Shown here: positions 5,185-8,185 of the stretch, piece by piece
Layout: the number at the start of each line of letters is the position of its first letter
Position numbering within the stretch: position 1 is the stretch's first letter
Assembly: GCA_002779455.1 (NCBI GenBank)
Contig: PEWM01000275.1
Coordinates: 2,230-10,414 of the forward strand
Origin: Deltaproteobacteria bacterium CG07_land_8_20_14_0_80_60_11
GTDB lineage: Bacteria; Desulfobacterota; Desulfobaccia; Desulfobaccales; 0-14-0-80-60-11
Length of the DNA: 8,185 nt
Direction: 5' to 3'
Made by a program: the position numbers and the translations under genes
Notes under the pieces: model-generated
What the model was told of the DNA's origin: nothing
The model's input: only the letters and a program-made list of their open reading frames with translations
The model's database searches: none

Positions 5185-7707
5185 ATGGATAAAGAATCGG
5201 ATGCGTTGGATTATCGTCGGCGATATCGCGGTTTAATCGGGGTCAGGAGCAAAATGCCCATCCGGGATGTCTCCGTGCTGAGCCGCATCTATACCCCGGG
5301 GGTGGGGGCGGTCTGCAAGGAAATTGAGAAGAATCCCGCCTCGTCCTACCGCTATACCTGCCGGGGCAATTCCATCGCCCTGATCTCGGACGGCAGCCAG
5401 GTTTATGAGTTCGGCAATATCGGGGCCGCGGCGGTGTTGCCCAAGCTGGAGGCCAAGTCAGTTCTCTATAAAACTTTTGCCAACGTGGACGCCGTTCCCA
5501 TCGCCCTGAAGACCCAAGACCCCTTTGAAATTATTGAGATTGTCCGGGTCCTGGCCCCGTCCTTCGGGGGCTTCTGCCTGGAAAGTATTGCCGCCCCTAA
5601 GTGCTTTACCATTGAGAAAGGCATCCGGAGCGCCGTCCGGGTGTCGGTGCTGCATAGCGAAAATCATGCTTCGGGGATTATCGTGCTGGCAGCCCTCTAT
5701 AACGCCCTCAAGGTGGTGGGCAAATCCTTGCGCGACGTCCGCATTGTCATTAACGGCGCCGGCGTCTCCGGCATCGGCGTGGTCAAAGGCCTGCTGGTGG
5801 CGGGCATTAAAAATATCGTCATTTGTGACCGGCACGGCGCTCTCCGGGTTTACCGCACCGTGGGGCTAAACTGGGCCAAGTCCGAGATCGCCCGCCTGGT
5901 GGGCCCCCAGGACGTCAAAGGCAGCCTGGCCGAGGTCATCAAGGGGGCGGATGTGTTCATCGGGCTGTCCGCCGGCGGGCTGGTCAACCGTGACATGGTC
6001 GCCAGCATGGCCAAAGACCCCATCGTCTTTGCCCTGGCCCTGCCGGAGCCGGAGATCAGCGAAGCCGCCGCCAAGGCCGGGGGCGTCGCAGTGGTGGCCA
6101 CGGGCCAGGCGGACAGCGAGAACCAGATACGATCGTCCCTGGTGACGCCCGGATTTTTCCGGGGCTGTCTGGACGTGGGGGCTCACCGGGTCAACATCGA
6201 GATGTACCTGGCCGCGGCCCGGGCCCTGGCGGACATGATTCCCGAAGACCAGCTCTCCCCCGGCAACATTATCCCCCGGCAGATGGACTGGCGCATTTCT
6301 CCGGTCATTGCCGAGGCGGTGGCCCGGGCGGCCCAGGAAACCGGGGTGGCCCAGATGACGAAGGAGATCGTCACCCCGGAAAGGATTCGCGAACGCACCG
6401 AAAGCTATATTTATGAAGGGGAACTGGCCTGGCTGCCCTCGGAAGGCCAGGACTACGGGTCGTTGAGTATCGATGAAGAGGCCCTGGAGCTGCACAGCCG
6501 CTACCAGGGGTGCATCCAGATTTACGCCAAGGTGCCCATCAAGGATGAGGTCATTTATCGGCGGTTGTATGCCCCGGCAGCCGTGGCCGAGGTTTGCACC
6601 AAGATCCTCCAGGACCCCATGGCCGCTTATGACTATACCTGCAAGAACAACCTGGTGGCTATCGTCACGGATGGCAGCGCGGTCCTGGGCCTGGGGAATA
6701 TCGGCCCCCGGGCGGCGCTGCCGGTGATGGAGGGTAAGGCCATCTTGTTTAAAACCTTCGGCGGGGTGGAGGCCTTTCCCATCTGCATCAGCACCCAGGA
6801 ACCCGACCGGATCGTGGAGGTGGTGGAGAACATCTCGCCGGTTTTTGCCGGCATTAATCTGGAGGACATCTCCTCGCCCCGGTGTTTCGACATCGAGCAA
6901 AGGTTGTGCGAACGGCTGGATATCCCGGTTTTCCACGACGACCAGCACGGCACCGCGGTGGTGGGCCTGGCCGCCCTGCTTAATGCCTTGAAGATCACCG
7001 ACCGGAAGCTGGGCGAAGTCAAGATCGTCTTCAACGGGGCCGGGGCCTCGGCCATTTCCGTGACCAAGCTGTTGATCCAGGCCGGCGCCCAAAACATCAC
7101 GGTGTGCGACACCACCGGCATCGTCTATAAGGGCCGCGGCAAGGGCATGAACCCCATCAAGGAAGAGCTGGCGGCCATCACCAACCCGGACCGGCAGCAG
7201 GGCGCCCTGGCCGATGCCTTGCGGGGCGCCGAGGTGTTCTTTGGGCTTTCCGGGCCCAACGTACTCACCCAGGACATGGTGAAATCCATGGCCGTCAACC
7301 CCATCGTCTTCGCCCTGGCCAACCCCGACCCGGAAATCCACCCCGAGGCCGCCCGGGCGGCCGGGGCCCTGGTGGTGGCCACGGGGCGGTCGGATTTCCC
7401 CAACCAGGTGAACAACTGCCTGGCGTTCCCCGGCATCTTCCGGGGGGCGTTGGACATCCGGGCCCGGCGCATCAACGATGCCATGAACATTGCCGCGGCC
7501 CACGCCATCGCCGGCCTGGTGGGCGACAAGCTGAGCCCGGGCTATATCCTGCCGGAAGCCATGGATTTCCGGGTGCCCCCGGTGGTGGCCGAGGCCGTGG
7601 CCCGGGCTGCCATGGCCACCGGCACCGCCCGAATCCAGATAGACCCGGAACGGGTGGCCCGCCATACCCGGGAATTCATCTACGACGAGCGCCTGTCGAT
7701 CCTGTAA
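5185..7707 (+). CDS. Tandem (two-unit) malic enzyme-like protein
   Basis: 840 residues made of two homologous malic-enzyme units, about 8-410 and 434-836, matching residues being about 427 apart. Malic enzymes oxidatively decarboxylate malate to pyruvate with NAD(P) and a divalent metal. Unit 2 keeps most of the site: K518 in MEGK, E560-D561, HDDQHGT (584-590), the NGAG nucleotide motif (617-620), NPDPE (713-717) and PNQVNN (739-744). Its YTPG motif, however, reads YAPA (462-465), keeping only the tyrosine and proline. Unit 1 keeps YTPG (36-39), K91 and NGAG (190-193), but the metal ligands are changed (E133-S134, HSENHAS at 157-163), NP reads LP (286-287) and VNN reads IRS (315-317). There is no phosphotransacetylase-like tail as in MaeB. 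AGGA (5177-5180) and GAGG (5172-5175) precede the ATG; the gene ends TAATAA. Membership is certain; whether it is active, and with NAD or NADP, is open. Confidence 0.9.
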   Translation: MDKESDALDYRRRYRGLIGVRSKMPIRDVSVLSRIYTPGVGAVCKEIEKNPASSYRYTCRGNSIALISDGSQVYEFGNIGAAAVLPKLEAKSVLYKTFANVDAVPIALKTQDPFEIIEIVRVLAPSFGGFCLESIAAPKCFTIEKGIRSAVRVSVLHSENHASGIIVLAALYNALKVVGKSLRDVRIVINGAGVSGIGVVKGLLVAGIKNIVICDRHGALRVYRTVGLNWAKSEIARLVGPQDVKGSLAEVIKGADVFIGLSAGGLVNRDMVASMAKDPIVFALALPEPEISEAAAKAGGVAVVATGQADSENQIRSSLVTPGFFRGCLDVGAHRVNIEMYLAAARALADMIPEDQLSPGNIIPRQMDWRISPVIAEAVARAAQETGVAQMTKEIVTPERIRERTESYIYEGELAWLPSEGQDYGSLSIDEEALELHSRYQGCIQIYAKVPIKDEVIYRRLYAPAAVAEVCTKILQDPMAAYDYTCKNNLVAIVTDGSAVLGLGNIGPRAALPVMEGKAILFKTFGGVEAFPICISTQEPDRIVEVVENISPVFAGINLEDISSPRCFDIEQRLCERLDIPVFHDDQHGTAVVGLAALLNALKITDRKLGEVKIVFNGAGASAISVTKLLIQAGAQNITVCDTTGIVYKGRGKGMNPIKEELAAITNPDRQQGALADALRGAEVFFGLSGPNVLTQDMVKSMAVNPIVFALANPDPEIHPEAARAAGALVVATGRSDFPNQVNNCLAFPGIFRGALDIRARRINDAMNIAAAHAIAGLVGDKLSPGYILPEAMDFRVPPVVAEAVARAAMATGTARIQIDPERVARHTREFIYDERLSIL

Positions 7708-7762
7708 TAACCGGGGTTGACCTTCAGAGCCGTTGGATATAAACGAATTGAGCCTGGAAATG

Positions 7763-7782
7763 ACTTGATAATCATATCAAGT
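7763..7782. repeat. 8-bp perfect inverted repeat after the malic-enzyme gene
   Basis: ACTTGATA (7763-7770) and TATCAAGT (7775-7782) pair perfectly around ATCA, 55 bp after the malic-enzyme stop. Downstream sequence is T-rich only in short runs (GTTCTTCATCTT), so this could be a weak terminator or a protein-binding palindrome. It lies between the two TAAACGAAYTG copies at 7740-7750 and 7795-7805. Confidence 0.45.
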
Positions 7783-7847
7783 AGTTCTTCATCTTAAACG
7801 AACTGCTGATATGGGGGATTTCTCCACGCGATGGCCTGATATCAAAG

Positions 7848-8042
7848 TGCGATTTGCCGCACAAATTCCCGTAGGGCGGGAAAAGGTTGCGGATTGGCCT
7901 TATTCAAGCTTCCACCGCTACGTTCGAACCGGTATTTATAACCTTGAATGGGCGGCAGATGATAACGTTCGGCGTCTAGAGATGGAATGATGCAAAAGCC
8001 GGGATGCCCTTCGCTTTCCCGCCCTACGGCCCTCAAATCGCA
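7848..8042. repeat. Repeat element with 15-bp perfect inverted arms
   Basis: CCGTAGGGCGGGAAA at 7869-7883 recurs as its exact reverse complement at 8015-8029. Outside these arms a second matched pair, TGCGATTTG at 7848-7856 and CAAATCGCA at 8034-8042, closes a unit of about 195 bp. Each inner arm can also form a small hairpin by itself: TTCCCG/CGGGAA at 7866-7882, and CGGGA/TCCCG at 8000-8021. GTAGGGCGGG-type sequences are familiar as extragenic repeats in many bacteria. The minus strand is open from 8036 to 7842 (TTG start, 64 codons), but I recognise no protein in it. No transposase is present. Confidence 0.6.
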
Positions 8043-8111
8043 GACGTTAGCAAAAACGTTAGCGAAGTGAATGAAAGTTATTAACTGTTTTGGCTAACCC
8101 CTCGAAATAAC

Positions 8112-8185
8112 TGGCGCCCCCGGCCCGACTCGAACGGGCGACACATGGATTAGGAATCCATTGCTCTATCCATAACTGAGCTACG
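8112..8185 (-). tRNA. tRNA-Arg (anticodon CCU), 5' end cut by window edge
   Basis: On the minus strand the cloverleaf is clear: D stem GCTC/GAGC, anticodon stem ATGGA/TCCAT with loop TTCCTAA, a 5-nt variable loop GTGTC, T stem GCCCG/CGGGC with loop TTCGAGT, acceptor strand CGGGGGC, discriminator G and an encoded CCA at 8114-8112. The anticodon CCT (8154-8152) reads AGG, hence arginine. Only positions 6 and 7 of the 5' acceptor strand lie inside the window; the first five bases, predicted as GCCCC from the 3' strand, are beyond it. Confidence 0.95.

Larger units (their letters stand above)
7708..8111. other. Intergenic region between the malic-enzyme gene and tRNA-Arg
   Basis: A 400-bp stretch of lower GC with no gene I can support. 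It contains an AT-rich palindrome (7763-7782), an imperfect direct repeat TAAACGAAYTG at 7740-7750 and 7795-7805, a repeat unit with inverted arms (7848-8042), and a short direct repeat ACGTTAGC at 8044-8051 and 8056-8063. I found no hairpin with a solid T run to end the malic-enzyme transcript. Confidence 0.55.

Noticed and set aside
5866..7665. Long open frame on the minus strand opposite the malic-enzyme gene (599 codons)
   Set aside because: Its translation is dominated by Gly, His, Asp and Gln with no domain, mirroring codon bias of the true gene on the other strand.
7842..8036. 64-codon minus-strand open frame (TTG start) over the repeat unit
   Set aside because: It begins and ends inside the inverted-repeat arms, needs a TTG start and shows no clear ribosome binding site. 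It could be a real small gene only if the same peptide is conserved outside repeat copies.
8112..8185. Integrated element using the tRNA-Arg 3' end as attachment site
   Set aside because: No integrase gene and no second copy of the tRNA 3' end were found in the window.

Overview
The window looks like chromosomal DNA of a GC-rich Gram-negative bacterium. I would guess Desulfobacterota (the former Deltaproteobacteria), on the style of the proteins: a long PlsB, a TatC with an enlarged first periplasmic loop, and a haem-c DUF3365 sensor domain of the kind common in sulfate reducers and relatives. The sequence alone does not prove this. Coding DNA is GC-rich, and the flanks at about 1-180, 2940-2990 and 7740-8110 are clearly more AT-rich.

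Layout: positions 1-228 hold no gene, but there is a G/C heptad repeat just past the plsB stop. On the minus strand, tatC (3010-3888) is followed after about 80 bp by plsB (229-2928). Each has a recognisable sigma70-type promoter, so the two can be expressed together or apart. A 670-bp divergent intergenic region (3889-4558) holds the tatC promoter inside a palindrome, two hairpins (one REP-like), a rightward extended -10 promoter and a GC-rich leader that can fold into nested stems. On the plus strand follow a small membrane-anchored protein with one CxxCH haem-c site (4559-5143) and, 41 bp later, an 840-residue protein made of two malic-enzyme units (5185-7707). These two probably form an operon. 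Positions 7708-8111 hold palindromes and a repeat with 15-bp inverted arms. The window ends inside a minus-strand tRNA-Arg(CCU) gene.

Functionally, plsB (first acylation of glycerol-3-phosphate) and tatC (export of folded, often cofactor-bearing proteins) are envelope housekeeping genes. The rightward pair is more unusual. The haem protein matches the sensor part of DUF3365 histidine kinases but stops before the end of the domain and has no output module. The malic-enzyme protein carries a first half whose metal and malate ligands are replaced, and a second half that keeps those but has lost the usual TPG after its catalytic tyrosine. This reciprocal decay, next to a truncated redox-type sensor, is the most interesting signal in the window.
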